From Bacillota bacterium (GTDB lineage: Bacteria > Bacillota > Clostridia > Peptostreptococcales > Acidaminobacteraceae), in the NCBI GenBank assembly GCA_024636005.1, contig JAGXHV010000061.1:1-51482 (forward strand): a stretch of 51,482 bases of DNA. The letters are read 5' to 3'. How positions within the stretch are numbered: position 1 is the first letter of the stretch; every line of letters starts with the position of its first letter. Below are positions 22,750 to 32,031 of the stretch, piece after piece. A model generated the notes under the pieces. The model was given only the letters and a program-made list of their open reading frames with translations. It was not told the origin of the DNA and did not search any database. The position numbers and the translations under genes are program-made.

Positions 22750-23133
22750 TTAGCGGACATTGAAGGCGCGATCGTTGATTCTGATTTTATTTGCGTCGAT
22801 ATATAATGAGGAATCGTTGATATTCACAGCAAAATTTGGAATGGAAACAAAAATGTCATCTGTTTGAGAGTGTTTTGCGGCAGTGAACTCACCGAATCCA
22901 AGATCGTCATAAGACACGACGTTAAGGTTTTCGTTGGATAAATCAAGTTCAGATTTCAGATCGTGGTCGATATAATAAAAAGCTTTTACATCTTCAAAAA
23001 TGATTTCAACCGGGTCGACTTCATTGCGACTGCTGATAGCGACAGAAATTTTATCAAAGTCCATATCGATGTTCAGGGCGTTGATTTTTCCTTTGGCGAA
23101 AGCATCTAAAAATGGATGGACGTTATTAACCAT
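22750..23133 (-). CDS. 127-residue protein of unknown function
   Basis: No signal peptide or membrane helix. The composition is acidic with alternating beta-type stretches (KISVAISS, VEIIFEDVKAFYYID, IFVSIPNFAVNIND). I do not recognise a family. A ribosome site (GAGGTG) precedes the ATG. Upstream, a minus-strand TTGCAC with TATTAA 17 bp on may be its promoter, divergent from the metG T-box promoter. Confidence 0.6.
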   Translation of the reverse strand: MVNNVHPFLDAFAKGKINALNIDMDFDKISVAISSRNEVDPVEIIFEDVKAFYYIDHDLKSELDLSNENLNVVSYDDLGFGEFTAAKHSQTDDIFVSIPNFAVNINDSSLYIDANKIRINDRAFNVR

Positions 23134-23211
23134 AGGTCACCTCTTTCTATTGAATTAAGCAAGTATATTAATATCACATTACCACCGTACGTGCAACAAG
23201 TTTTTTTTATG

Positions 23212-23240
23212 TTGCAATAAATCAGGTGATATGTTACAAT
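23212..23240 (+). promoter_or_regulatory. Promoter of the metG T-box leader
   Basis: TTGCAA, 17 bp, TACAAT. Confidence 0.8.
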
Positions 23241-23246
23241 TTCCCT

Positions 23247-23505
23247 AAATTATCGGATATATAAGGTTATGATGGGAAGAGTACCTGTCCTGGCACCTAG
23301 AGAGAGTCGACGTTTGGTGGAAGTCGATGGTGATGGAATGGGGAAGATGATCCTTGAACCGCTATGCTGAATTGATTTAGGCATGGACGTTGGTGTACGT
23401 TATAACACAGTGCTGAGCACATCGAGGGCTGCATTTGCAGAACTAGGGTGGTACCGCGGAATTTACTTTCGTCCCTATTGTAGGGAGGGGAGTTTTTTGT
23501 TTTTT
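23247..23505 (+). ncRNA. T-box leader, methionine-specific
   Basis: Stem I contains AGAGAGTCGACG and TTGGTGG in the distal part. Its 3' side carries GAACCGCTATGCTG with specifier ATG (Met) at 23364-23366. The core AGGGTGGTACCGCGG is at 23445-23459. The terminator with CGTCCCTA / TAGGGAGG and T6 ends near 23505. It should read uncharged tRNA-Met. Confidence 0.94.
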
Positions 23506-23533
23506 TGATAAGAATGAATAAGGAGAGTGTATT

Positions 23534-25462
23534 ATGAGTAAAGGAAAATATTATTTGACCACTGCGATTGCCTACACATCAAAAATCCCACACATCGGGA
23601 ATGTATATGAAGCCATATTGTCGGATGCCCTTGTACGCTTCAAAAGAGAGCAAGGTTACGATACTTATTTCTTGACAGGAACTGACGAACACGGGCAGAA
23701 GATTGAACTTCAAGCCATAGAGGCCGGCAAATCACCACAAGAGCACGTAGATGAAATCGCAGGTGAGATCAAAAGGATTTGGGATCTAGTTGGCGTGAGT
23801 TATGACCAGTTCATACGCACGACTGATGAAGGGCACAAAAGGGTCGTTCAGAAAATATTTAAAAAATTATATGAAAAAGGTGACATATACAGAGGAAAAT
23901 ATGAAGGATGGTATTGTACACCCTGTGAGTCATTTTGGACAGAAACACAGATCCAGGAAGGAAACTGTCCGGATTGTGGGCGCGAAGTCTTCCAAGCTAG
24001 TGAAGAGGCGTATTTCCTGAAACTTTCGAAGTATCAGAGAAGGCTTGAGGAGCATATAGAGAATAATCCTGAGTTCATCTGGCCGGAATCCAGAAAAAAT
24101 GAGATGCTCAACAACTTCATTAAGCCAGGTCTCCAGGACCTATGTGTTTCCAGAACTTCATTTTCATGGGGAATACCTGTGGACTTTGATCCGGGTCATG
24201 TGGTATATGTATGGCTTGACGCACTTTCAAACTACATCACTGCAATAGGATACGATCCCGATGGCTCATCTGACCAGTTCAACAAACTTTGGCCTGCAGA
24301 TGTTCATGTGATCGGAAAAGATATCGTACGTTTTCACACTATTTATTGGCCGATTATTCTCATGGGGCTTGAGGTTGAACTGCCAAAGCAAGTATTTGGG
24401 CATCCATGGCTTCTGACCGGTAAGGATAAAATGAGCAAATCCAGAGGCAATGTCATTTACACTGACGATCTGGTAGAACTTTTCGGAGTGGATGCGGTAC
24501 GTTATTATGTGCTCAGGGAAATGCCGTTCTCATTGGATGGAACCATCACCTATGAGATGATGATCAACAGAATCAACTCGGATCTTGCTAATGTCCTTGG
24601 CAACCTCGTCAACAGAACTGTGGCAATGGTGAAAAAATACTTTGACGGAGTGATAGTTGCACCGACTGCTCCAGAAGCCATTGATAAGGAACTGATTTCA
24701 CTTGCACTTTCAACACCAAAAAAAGTGGAAGAACGTATGGACGCATACAAGGTGGCAGATGCTCTGGATGAAATTTGGCAGCTCCTTCGAAGAAGCAACA
24801 AATACATCGATGAGACATTGCCATGGAATCTGGCCAAAAATCCAGATGACATGGAGAGACTTGGAACTGTTCTTTACAATCTTTTGGAAGCAATCCGATT
24901 TTCCGCTGTACTTCTTAAGTCATTCATTCCTGATACTGCAGCGAAGATATTGGATCAGATAGGTGCCACAGCAACAACCTTGGAATCTTTGGTCACATTT
25001 GACGGCACGGTCATAGGAGATCATGTCGGTACTGCGGAAGTACTATTCGCAAGAATGGATGAAACCAAAAAAATGGTGGAGATTGATGCGGTCAAAGCGA
25101 AATATATCACAAAGGAAGAAGAACCGGAAGTGCTTGAGGTCAAACCTGAGGTCACTATCGATGATTTCGCGAAACTTGACCTTAAGGTAGCGACAGTCAT
25201 TTCTGCAGAGAAGCACCCAAAAGCTGACAAATTGTTAGTACTTCAGCTTCAGGTCGGTCCTGAAAAAAGACAGGTTGTTTCAGGTATTGCTGGTGCGTAC
25301 AAACCAGAAGAACTCGTTGGTCAAAATGTCATTTTGGTTGCCAACTTAAAACCGGTTCAGCTTCGAGGTATCGAGTCGCAAGGCATGATTTTGGCCGCTA
25401 CTAAGGATGATATTCTAAGTCTTGTAACTGCTGATATAAAAAATGGAAGTCAAGTTTCTTAA
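23534..25462 (+). CDS. metG: Methionyl-tRNA synthetase
   Basis: 642 residues. The HIGH signature is HIGN (residues near 20) and the KMSKS loop is intact (DKMSKSRGN). A zinc knuckle of the CxxC...CxxC type sits in the connective domain (CTPCESFW, GNCPDCGRE). An anticodon-binding helical domain follows, then a C-terminal EMAPII/tRNA-binding OB domain (about 535-642: FAKLDLKVATVISAEKHP). This is the long two-domain form that dimerises. Controlled by the Met T-box upstream and ended by a terminator. Confidence 0.97.
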   Translation: MSKGKYYLTTAIAYTSKIPHIGNVYEAILSDALVRFKREQGYDTYFLTGTDEHGQKIELQAIEAGKSPQEHVDEIAGEIKRIWDLVGVSYDQFIRTTDEGHKRVVQKIFKKLYEKGDIYRGKYEGWYCTPCESFWTETQIQEGNCPDCGREVFQASEEAYFLKLSKYQRRLEEHIENNPEFIWPESRKNEMLNNFIKPGLQDLCVSRTSFSWGIPVDFDPGHVVYVWLDALSNYITAIGYDPDGSSDQFNKLWPADVHVIGKDIVRFHTIYWPIILMGLEVELPKQVFGHPWLLTGKDKMSKSRGNVIYTDDLVELFGVDAVRYYVLREMPFSLDGTITYEMMINRINSDLANVLGNLVNRTVAMVKKYFDGVIVAPTAPEAIDKELISLALSTPKKVEERMDAYKVADALDEIWQLLRRSNKYIDETLPWNLAKNPDDMERLGTVLYNLLEAIRFSAVLLKSFIPDTAAKILDQIGATATTLESLVTFDGTVIGDHVGTAEVLFARMDETKKMVEIDAVKAKYITKEEEPEVLEVKPEVTIDDFAKLDLKVATVISAEKHPKADKLLVLQLQVGPEKRQVVSGIAGAYKPEELVGQNVILVANLKPVQLRGIESQGMILAATKDDILSLVTADIKNGSQVS

Positions 25463-25465
25463 ATG

Positions 25466-25505
25466 AAACCCCGAATCTTTTCAAAATGAGGAGATTTGGG
25501 GTTTT
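25466..25505 (+). terminator. Terminator after metG
   Basis: AACCCCGAATCT / AGATTTGGGGTT with a 13-nt loop, then TTTT. Confidence 0.85.
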
Positions 25506-25566
25506 CCTCGTTCTTTATTTCTTTTTAGCACGAAATAAGGCATAATAGGAGTGTAGGAGGTGACTC

Positions 25567-26334
25567 ATGTTATTTGACTCACACGCGCATCTTGATGCGT
25601 CACAATTTGACCATGACCGTGAACTCGTCATAAAAAGAGCGAGATTGAATGGTGTTTCATATATACTCAACCCTGGCGCTGATTTTGAATCCAGTGTAAG
25701 AGCTGTTGAAATCGCAGAGGCGTATGATTTCATATATGCAGGTGTCGGAATCCATCCACATGATGCAGAAACTGTAGATGCCATGATGCTCGGATTGATT
25801 GAAGAAATGGCAAAAAAAGAACGTGTAAAAGCCATTGGTGAAATCGGCCTCGATTATTATAGGGATCTATCCCCAAGAGCGGTCCAAAAAGAAGTTTTCA
25901 TTGAGCAGATCAGAATTGCCAAAAGACTTGATCTGCCAATCATCATACACGATAGAGACGCGAATGCCGATGTCCTTCAGATTCTCAAAGAGGAAAAAGC
26001 CTTTAGCACAGGGGTGCTGATGCATTGTTTTTCAGGAAGCCATGAACTTGCCACTCAGTATGTGAAACTGGGTGCCATGATTTCAATTGCAGGTCCAGTC
26101 ACCTTTAAAAATGCAAGGAAAGCGGTCGAGGTAGTGGAAACCATACCGCTTGAGCGACTATTCATAGAAACGGATTCTCCCTATTTATCGCCGGAACCCA
26201 TGAGAGGCAAACGCAATGAACCGATGTTCGTCAGACATACCTGCGAACGCATAGCAAATATAAAAAATATCAGTTATGAAACTGTTGCGGAAACTACGCT
26301 CCAGAACGCAAAGCAGTTTTTTAGAATCAAATAA
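25567..26334 (+). CDS. tatD: TatD family metal-dependent deoxyribonuclease
   Basis: 255 residues. Metal ligands are in FDSHAHLD, the GIHPHDAE block, GEIGLDYYRD, IIHDRDA and HCFSG, with the final Asp in IETDSPYLSPEP. It acts as a 3'-5' nuclease on DNA in characterised relatives. GGAGG precedes the ATG. As in Bacillus (yabD) it sits between metG and the RNase M5 gene; yabE, present there, is absent here. Confidence 0.94.
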   Translation: MLFDSHAHLDASQFDHDRELVIKRARLNGVSYILNPGADFESSVRAVEIAEAYDFIYAGVGIHPHDAETVDAMMLGLIEEMAKKERVKAIGEIGLDYYRDLSPRAVQKEVFIEQIRIAKRLDLPIIIHDRDANADVLQILKEEKAFSTGVLMHCFSGSHELATQYVKLGAMISIAGPVTFKNARKAVEVVETIPLERLFIETDSPYLSPEPMRGKRNEPMFVRHTCERIANIKNISYETVAETTLQNAKQFFRIK

Positions 26335-26350
26335 TGGAAACGAGAGGTTT

Positions 26351-26902
26351 ATGGAACATATCAAAGAAACAATAGTGGTTGAGGGAAAAGATGATGAATC
26401 TGCAGTGAAAAAAGCGGTTGTATGCGATGTGATCATCACACATGGATTTGGAATTCGCGCTTCAACTTGGATACGTATCGAAAAAGCGGCTGAAAGCGTG
26501 GGAATCATTGTCCTGACCGATCCGGATTTTGCCGGTGAAAAGATCAGGGAAAGAATCGCAAACCGTGTAAAAAATTGCAAGCATGCTTTCATCAGCAAAA
26601 GCGATGCGATGATGGGAGATAACATAGGTGTTGAGAACGCCAGTCCTGAAGTGATCATCGATGCGCTCTCAAAAGTAAAGACCGTAAGACCGTTCAGCAT
26701 TCCGGTCTTTACCAAAAATGATTTGGTCAGGGATGGACTCAGTGGTGGTATAGGTGCAAGTGAAATTCGCGCCATTGTTGGAAAAGAACTTGGAATTGGG
26801 TATTGTAATGCCAAGCAATTCCTAAACAGATTGAATCATTACGGTATCACCAAAGAGGAATATAACCGCGTCATTGACGCTGTATTTAAGGAGAGAGCAT
26901 GA
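26351..26902 (+). CDS. rnmV: Ribonuclease M5
   Basis: 183 residues from the ATG at 26351 behind GAGG; the open frame continues upstream inside tatD but without a ribosome site. It is a Toprim-domain protein: VVEGKDDESAVKKA, then TDPDFAGEKIRERI with the catalytic acidic pair. It cuts the precursor of 5S rRNA in 50S particles. The 5S genes at the window start would be its substrate. It overlaps rsmA by 4 bp. Confidence 0.94.
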   Translation: MEHIKETIVVEGKDDESAVKKAVVCDVIITHGFGIRASTWIRIEKAAESVGIIVLTDPDFAGEKIRERIANRVKNCKHAFISKSDAMMGDNIGVENASPEVIIDALSKVKTVRPFSIPVFTKNDLVRDGLSGGIGASEIRAIVGKELGIGYCNAKQFLNRLNHYGITKEEYNRVIDAVFKERA

Positions 26903-27774
26903 TAGATAAGTTGACATCGCCCAAAACGATAAAGTATATAATGGAAAAGTATAATTTTCAGTTCAGTAAAAGATTCGGTCAAAATTTCATCATCGATGAA
27001 AATGTTCTCCACAGAATTGTGGAAGGCGCTGGAATCACAAAAGATGATTACGTTCTTGAAATTGGCCCTGGAATAGGCGTCATGACCAATGCGCTTTGCG
27101 AGGCTTCCGGTAAAGTGGTCTCGGTGGAGATTGACAGGAGCCTGATTCCAGTACTTGATGAGACCGTTGGACATCACGACAACCTCACAATCATATGTGA
27201 TGATATTATGAAAGTGGATCTTAAGGCGTTGTTTGAAACCCATTTCAAGGAAAAATCTCCTAAATTGGTAGCCAATCTCCCCTATTATGTGACGACGCCT
27301 ATCATAATGAAGTTCCTGGAAGAAAGAGTTCCTGTCACTGATTTGGTCATCATGATCCAGAAAGAAGTCGCCGATAGAATCATGGCATCACCTTCCACTA
27401 AGGATTATGGGGCACTTTCTGTAGCTGTTCAATATTTTACCGAACCTTCCATTGTCACCCGCGTTTCCAGGGGCTCTTTCATGCCTTCTCCAAACGTGGA
27501 TTCCACGGTAATCAGACTGAATGTCAGAAAAGCGCCACCTGTTGAGCTGCTCGATGAGAAAACTTTTTTCTCCACAGTCAAAGACGGGTTTGGAAGGCGT
27601 AGAAAAACACTACTCAACGCACTGACTGGAGGATTTCTAGGACTCGAGAAGGATGAAGCCAGAAGAGCACTTGCAGACGCAGAAATCGAAGAGAGAATTA
27701 GAGGAGAAGCACTTGGGATGGAAGAATTTGCACGACTCTCAAATGCAATTTTCAATATAAAGAAGGGACGATGA
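26899..27774 (+). CDS. rsmA: 16S rRNA (adenine1518/1519-N6)-dimethyltransferase
   Basis: 291 residues. FGQNFIIDENVLHRIV, motif I VLEIGPGIGVMTNAL and the catalytic NLPYYVTTPI match RsmA/KsgA. The C-terminal helical domain contains SPNVDSTVIRL and GFGRRRKTLLNAL. Coupled to rnmV by ATGA overlap and followed 1 bp later by a GNAT gene, so the three form one unit. Confidence 0.96.
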   Translation: MIDKLTSPKTIKYIMEKYNFQFSKRFGQNFIIDENVLHRIVEGAGITKDDYVLEIGPGIGVMTNALCEASGKVVSVEIDRSLIPVLDETVGHHDNLTIICDDIMKVDLKALFETHFKEKSPKLVANLPYYVTTPIIMKFLEERVPVTDLVIMIQKEVADRIMASPSTKDYGALSVAVQYFTEPSIVTRVSRGSFMPSPNVDSTVIRLNVRKAPPVELLDEKTFFSTVKDGFGRRRKTLLNALTGGFLGLEKDEARRALADAEIEERIRGEALGMEEFARLSNAIFNIKKGR

Positions 27775-27775
27775 A

Positions 27776-28336
27776 ATGAACAGGGTTTATGAGACTGAGC
27801 GCCTCAGACTTGTAGTGGTCGACAGTACTTATGCATCGAAAATTCTTAAGTTTTATCTTGATAATGAAACGGTTTTGGAGAGATGGGAGCAGGTTAAGCA
27901 GCCTGATTTTTATACGATCAATCACCAGAGACGAATACTCAATCTTGAGGAACGGTTTTTTTTGAAAGGTCAAATGGTTCGTTTTTGGATGTTTAAAAAA
28001 GAAGACGAGGCAAACGATTTGCCGATCGGGTGTGTTTCTCTAATGAATATCATCAGAGGTGTCTTTCAGTCCTGTTTTTTGGGGTATAAACTCGGTGAGC
28101 GATTTACCGGAGCTGGGTATATGACGGAAGCCATCTCAAAAGTTATGGAAGTCGCATTTAATGAAATGGAACTTCATCGAATTGAAGCCAACATCATGCC
28201 AGAGAATACAAAATCCATGACTGTTGTAAAGAGACTAGGTTTTGAAAGTGAAGGCCTTGCCCGGAAATATCTGAAAATCAATGGCAAATGGGAAGACCAT
28301 TATCATATGGTCAAATTGAATGAATACATGATATAA
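27776..28336 (+). CDS. GNAT acetyltransferase, RimJ/RimL-like
   Basis: 186 residues. YETERLRLVVVDSTYASKI at the start, GYKLGERFTGAGYMTEAISKVMEVAF as the acetyl-CoA loop, and the HRIEANIMPENTKSMTVVKRLGFESEG block are classic for the RimJ/RimL subgroup that acetylates N-termini or small amines. Substrate unknown. The ATG lies one base after the rsmA stop. Confidence 0.88.
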   Translation: MNRVYETERLRLVVVDSTYASKILKFYLDNETVLERWEQVKQPDFYTINHQRRILNLEERFFLKGQMVRFWMFKKEDEANDLPIGCVSLMNIIRGVFQSCFLGYKLGERFTGAGYMTEAISKVMEVAFNEMELHRIEANIMPENTKSMTVVKRLGFESEGLARKYLKINGKWEDHYHMVKLNEYMI

Positions 28337-28363
28337 TAAATAATAATACACAGGGGGAACATT

Positions 28364-29218
28364 ATGGCGTTAAGAATCATTACAGACAGTGCTTCTGACT
28401 TGCCTAAAACACTTGCGGAGAAGCATCAAATTGAAGTGTTGCCACTGATCGTCTATTTGAACGAAGTGGAACACCTGGATTCAGTGACCATTGAACCAAA
28501 TGACATGTATAAAGCCATGATCAAAGGCGCTTCTGTTAAAACAGCACAAATTCCACTGAATCACTTCCTCGACTATTTTGAAAAATTTGCCCAAACAGGC
28601 GATGACTATATTTATTTGGCTTTTTCGTCGGGTTTGTCCGGGACATATCAAACCTCAATGCTCGCATATGAAACAGTCAAAGAGGAATTTCCGGATTTTA
28701 AGATGACAATCATCGATACCAAATGTGTCTCACTCGGACTTGGTGTAATTGTTGTCGAAACGGCAAAATTGGTTCAGGTTGGCGCGTCTTATGACGAAGT
28801 GATGTCATACGTGACCCGTGCCATAGGACAAATGAAGCATGTTTTTTCAGTGGATGATCTGGACTATCTTTTGAGAGGTGGCAGGGTAAGTAAATCTCAA
28901 GCCATGATAGGCAACCTACTCAACATCAAGCCGATTCTTCACGTGGTGGATGGTTTTTTGGTACCTTTTGACAAAGCGAAAGGCAAAAAGAAGCTTTTAG
29001 CCAAATTGTATGAATATATTGAAGCCAATGGACGTGGTCTTGACAATCAACTTGTGGGGATCGCCCATACTTTGAATGAGGAGGAAGCGACAGAGGTGAA
29101 AAACCATTTTGAGACTGTATATGGAACTAGAAATTTTATCATCAACACTTTGGGGTGTGCGGTAGGGGCTCATTGCGGCCCTGGCATGATCACTATTTTT
29201 TTCAAAAATGAATTTTGA
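28364..29218 (+). CDS. DegV family fatty-acid-binding protein
   Basis: 284 residues. RIITDSASDLPKTLAEKHQIEVLPL opens the fold. SSGLSGTYQ gives the fatty-acid carboxylate site, and VDDLDYLLRGGRVSK and the CGPGMITIFF end are conserved. Relatives (FakB) present fatty acids to the kinase FakA for phosphorylation. No fakA is adjacent. CAGGGGG precedes the ATG. Confidence 0.9.
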   Translation: MALRIITDSASDLPKTLAEKHQIEVLPLIVYLNEVEHLDSVTIEPNDMYKAMIKGASVKTAQIPLNHFLDYFEKFAQTGDDYIYLAFSSGLSGTYQTSMLAYETVKEEFPDFKMTIIDTKCVSLGLGVIVVETAKLVQVGASYDEVMSYVTRAIGQMKHVFSVDDLDYLLRGGRVSKSQAMIGNLLNIKPILHVVDGFLVPFDKAKGKKKLLAKLYEYIEANGRGLDNQLVGIAHTLNEEEATEVKNHFETVYGTRNFIINTLGCAVGAHCGPGMITIFFKNEF

Positions 29219-29266
29219 TGTTGTGCAGCTAACTTTTAACGAGATAGTACTGGATGGTGAGCGATT

Positions 29267-30466
29267 GTGAAAATTATTGAAACGAAGCAACTTAAAGATG
29301 GTATGATTTTAGGCGAATCCATTATTGATTCAAGTGGTGTCGTCGAACTCCTCAACAAAGGCACTCATTTGACACAAAGACATATAGAACTGATTTCTAA
29401 TCTAGGATTTACCGAAGTCAAAGTACTGGAACATGAAAATGAAGCGATTGAAAATGTTACACTTGATGTTCATGCATTCAAAGAGAACGCATCTAAAAAT
29501 GGTGATGCTTTTGATTTGATGAAATTGTTGAATGATCTCGATGAAATTGATAACCATGTCTATGAGCCAACTGAAAGAAGTGTCGTCAATCGCAACATGG
29601 AAGTCCATGTTCTCACAGGAGAAGGCAATATACCAATCGACGTCAAACATCAGAAAATGATCGATGACACCAAGGAAGTGTTCAGAAATATCAGAGAAAC
29701 CGGTAAACTGGATCTTGAACGCATCAAGAACAATGTTGAAGAGGCGCTACCTGACATGATCAGAAACAATGATGTCCTCATGAGGCTCAATCAACTCAAG
29801 GAATCAGATGATTATACTTTCCAGCATTCTTTAAGAGTTTCAATACTCGCCACAATGGTTGGTAAATGGCTCGGTTATTCTCAAGTGGAACTCATTGAGC
29901 TCGGTGAAGCCGGTCTGTTATATGATATCGGTAAGATGAATATCCCTGAATTTATAGTAAAAAAAGAAGAAAATGTCAACGCTGAGGAATTTGAACTCAT
30001 CAAAAAACACGCTCAATTCGGGTATAGCATTTTGCTTAAGACCCAAGGCGTTTCTTCCAATATTAAGTATGCCGCTCTTCATCACCATGAGAGAATGGAT
30101 GGTTCGGGATATCCGCTTCGTCTAAGAGAAAATCAAATACATGACTTTGCTAAAATTATAATGGTTTGTGATGTATTTGATGCCATGATTACTGATCGTC
30201 CTTACAGAAAAGGTGTCTCACCACTGCTTGCTGCGGATTATCTCTCGTGGTCGAGTGGAAAAATTTTCGATGCGGAAGTGTGTTATATTTTCATAAAAAA
30301 ACTTTCAGAATATTACTTAGGCAAACAGGTCAAACTGTCAACCGGTGAAACGGGAAAAATTGTATTCATCGACCATAATTATCCGACCAGACCACTGGTA
30401 CAAGTAGGAGAGCGTTTTGTCGATCTTGCCAAGGACAGGTCGGTTCATGTTGAAGTTTTGATGTAG
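29267..30466 (+). CDS. HD-GYP domain protein with altered HD motif
   Basis: 399 residues, GTG start. The N-terminal 60 residues are the small beta domain common before HD-GYP (LKDGMILGESIIDSSG...LLNKGTHLT). The HD-GYP domain runs from about 175 to 345. His187, His248, the HHHERMDGSGYP block (272-283) and CDVFDAM are intact. The HD doublet itself reads Y219-D220 (GLLYDIGK), where active enzymes have HDIGK. That His is a metal ligand, so phosphodiesterase activity on c-di-GMP may be lost or changed. A C-terminal beta segment (355-399) closes the protein. Confidence 0.88.
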   Translation: MKIIETKQLKDGMILGESIIDSSGVVELLNKGTHLTQRHIELISNLGFTEVKVLEHENEAIENVTLDVHAFKENASKNGDAFDLMKLLNDLDEIDNHVYEPTERSVVNRNMEVHVLTGEGNIPIDVKHQKMIDDTKEVFRNIRETGKLDLERIKNNVEEALPDMIRNNDVLMRLNQLKESDDYTFQHSLRVSILATMVGKWLGYSQVELIELGEAGLLYDIGKMNIPEFIVKKEENVNAEEFELIKKHAQFGYSILLKTQGVSSNIKYAALHHHERMDGSGYPLRLRENQIHDFAKIIMVCDVFDAMITDRPYRKGVSPLLAADYLSWSSGKIFDAEVCYIFIKKLSEYYLGKQVKLSTGETGKIVFIDHNYPTRPLVQVGERFVDLAKDRSVHVEVLM

Positions 30467-30472
30467 TATGTC

Positions 30473-30501
30473 TTGACAAATATGGCAAAATAAATTATAT
30501 T
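30473..30501 (+). promoter_or_regulatory. Promoter of the tyrS T-box leader
   Basis: TTGACA, 17 bp, TATATT, starting 6 bp after the HD-GYP stop codon. Confidence 0.88.
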
Positions 30502-30507
30502 TGTAGA

Positions 30508-30760
30508 TAATTCTATAGGAACGTCAAGTTCTATAAGGCGATTGAAGTGGCTTAGTAGAAAATTCTGTTGAAATTCAGAGAGAATTGCGGGTGGTGAAAG
30601 CAATTCCAATAGTATTTTTGAATTACGCGCCATGAGTCTTGATGGGAAACCATCACGCGTCCCGAGCGTTATTCGGTTTGAGGTGACCGCGAAAGTGGTC
30701 ATGAAGCAAGGTGGTAACACGGGTTCTCTCGTCCTTCGATGGAGAGGCCCTTTTTTTATT
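30508..30760 (+). ncRNA. T-box leader, tyrosine-specific
   Basis: The 3' side of Stem I has TTTTTGAATTACGCGCC with specifier TAC (Tyr) at 30624-30626. The core is AAGGTGGTAACACGGG at 30708-30723, slightly off the usual AGGGTGGNACCGCG. The terminator with TCTCTCGTCC / GGAGAGG and a seven-T run ends near 30757. Confidence 0.93.
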
Positions 30761-30785
30761 TAAAAAATAGGATTAGAGGTGGCTT

Positions 30786-32012
30786 ATGAAAAACGTATAC
30801 GATACACTGCTTGAACGTGGTTATATCGAACAAATCACGCATGAAGAGGAAGTCAAAGCGTTGCTTGCAAAAGAAAGTGTGACTTTCTATATTGGCTTCG
30901 ATCCCACAGCGGACAGTTTGCATCTAGGACATTTTATACAAATCATGGTCATGATGCACATGCAACGTGCAGGACACAAGCCAATCGCCCTTATTGGTGG
31001 AGGAACTGCCAAAGTTGGTGATCCTTCAGGAAAAACAGATATGAGAAAAATGCTGACATCTGAAGATATCGACTCCAATGGAGAATGTTTAAAGAAGCAA
31101 ATGGAAAACTATTTGACCCTGGACGGAAAAGATGGTTACGTTTCCAACAACGCTCAGTGGTTAGATGAACTGAAGTATATTCCTTTCCTTAGAGAAATAG
31201 GCAGTAAGTTTTCGGTAAATCGTATGCTTTCTGCGGAGTGTTTCAAGCAAAGACTAGAAAAGGGATTGAGTTTCCTTGAATTCAACTATATGATTATGCA
31301 AGCTTATGATTTTCTGGAGCTGAACAGACAGTTTGATTGCCAGATGCAACTTGGTGGCAATGACCAATGGTCCAACATTATTGCCGGGGTGGATTTGGTC
31401 AGAAGAATGGAAAGCAAGCAAGTTTATGGTCTGACTTTCAAATTGCTTTTAACCAGCGACGGCAAGAAAATGGGTAAAACCGAGTCCGGAGCGATTTGGA
31501 TGGATCCAGAGAAGACGACTCCTTACGAGCTCTTCCAATACCTGAGAAACATTGAAGATGCTGACGTGGAAAATTGTTTAAAGCTTTTGACCTTCCTACC
31601 AATGGATGAAGTTAGAGCACTTTACGCTCTTGAGGGTTCGGAAATCAATAAAGCCAAGGAAATTCTGGCATTTGAATTCACTAAGATTGTTCACGGAACT
31701 GAAGAAGCCCAAAAAGCACTTGAGACGGCAAAAGCTTTGTTTTCTGGTGGTGGCAACACGGAAAATATTCCTACGACAGAAATGGAAGCTTCCGAGTTTG
31801 AGGAGGGTGTTTTGATTCTTGATTTGATGCTAAAACTGGAACTTGTCTCATCTAAAGGTGAAGGCAGAAGATTAATTCAGCAAAATGGAGTTTCTGTGAA
31901 TGATGTGGTTTTAGAGGATTTTAACAGATTGATCACTAAAGAGGATTTTATTGACGGTGATCTGATGATCAGAAAAGGAAAGAAAGTATACCATAGAGTA
32001 AAGGTAAAGTAG
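30786..32012 (+). CDS. tyrS: Tyrosyl-tRNA synthetase
   Basis: 408 residues. Class I signatures HLGH ([10 protein letters not shown]) and KMGKT ([12 protein letters not shown]) are present. The tyrosine pocket blocks [12 protein letters not shown] and [11 protein letters not shown] are complete. A C-terminal S4 RNA-binding domain (about 340-408: [20 protein letters not shown]) follows. This is the TyrS1 type usual in Firmicutes. Regulated by the Tyr T-box. Confidence 0.97.
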   Translation: MKNVYDTLLERGYIEQITHEEEVKALLAKESVTFYIGFDPTADSLHLGHFIQIMVMMHMQRAGHKPIALIGGGTAKVGDPSGKTDMRKMLTSEDIDSNGECLKKQMENYLTLDGKDGYVSNNAQWLDELKYIPFLREIGSKFSVNRMLSAECFKQRLEKGLSFLEFNYMIMQAYDFLELNRQFDCQMQLGGNDQWSNIIAGVDLVRRMESKQVYGLTFKLLLTSDGKKMGKTESGAIWMDPEKTTPYELFQYLRNIEDADVENCLKLLTFLPMDEVRALYALEGSEINKAKEILAFEFTKIVHGTEEAQKALETAKALFSGGGNTENIPTTEMEASEFEEGVLILDLMLKLELVSSKGEGRRLIQQNGVSVNDVVLEDFNRLITKEDFIDGDLMIRKGKKVYHRVKVK

Positions 32013-32031
32013 ACTGTGAAGGGTGGAGGAT

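Noticed and set aside
26185-26814. Minus-strand 209-residue open frame over rnmV
   Set aside because: It is antisense to the Toprim gene with low-complexity Ser/Phe/Ile composition typical of a shadow frame.
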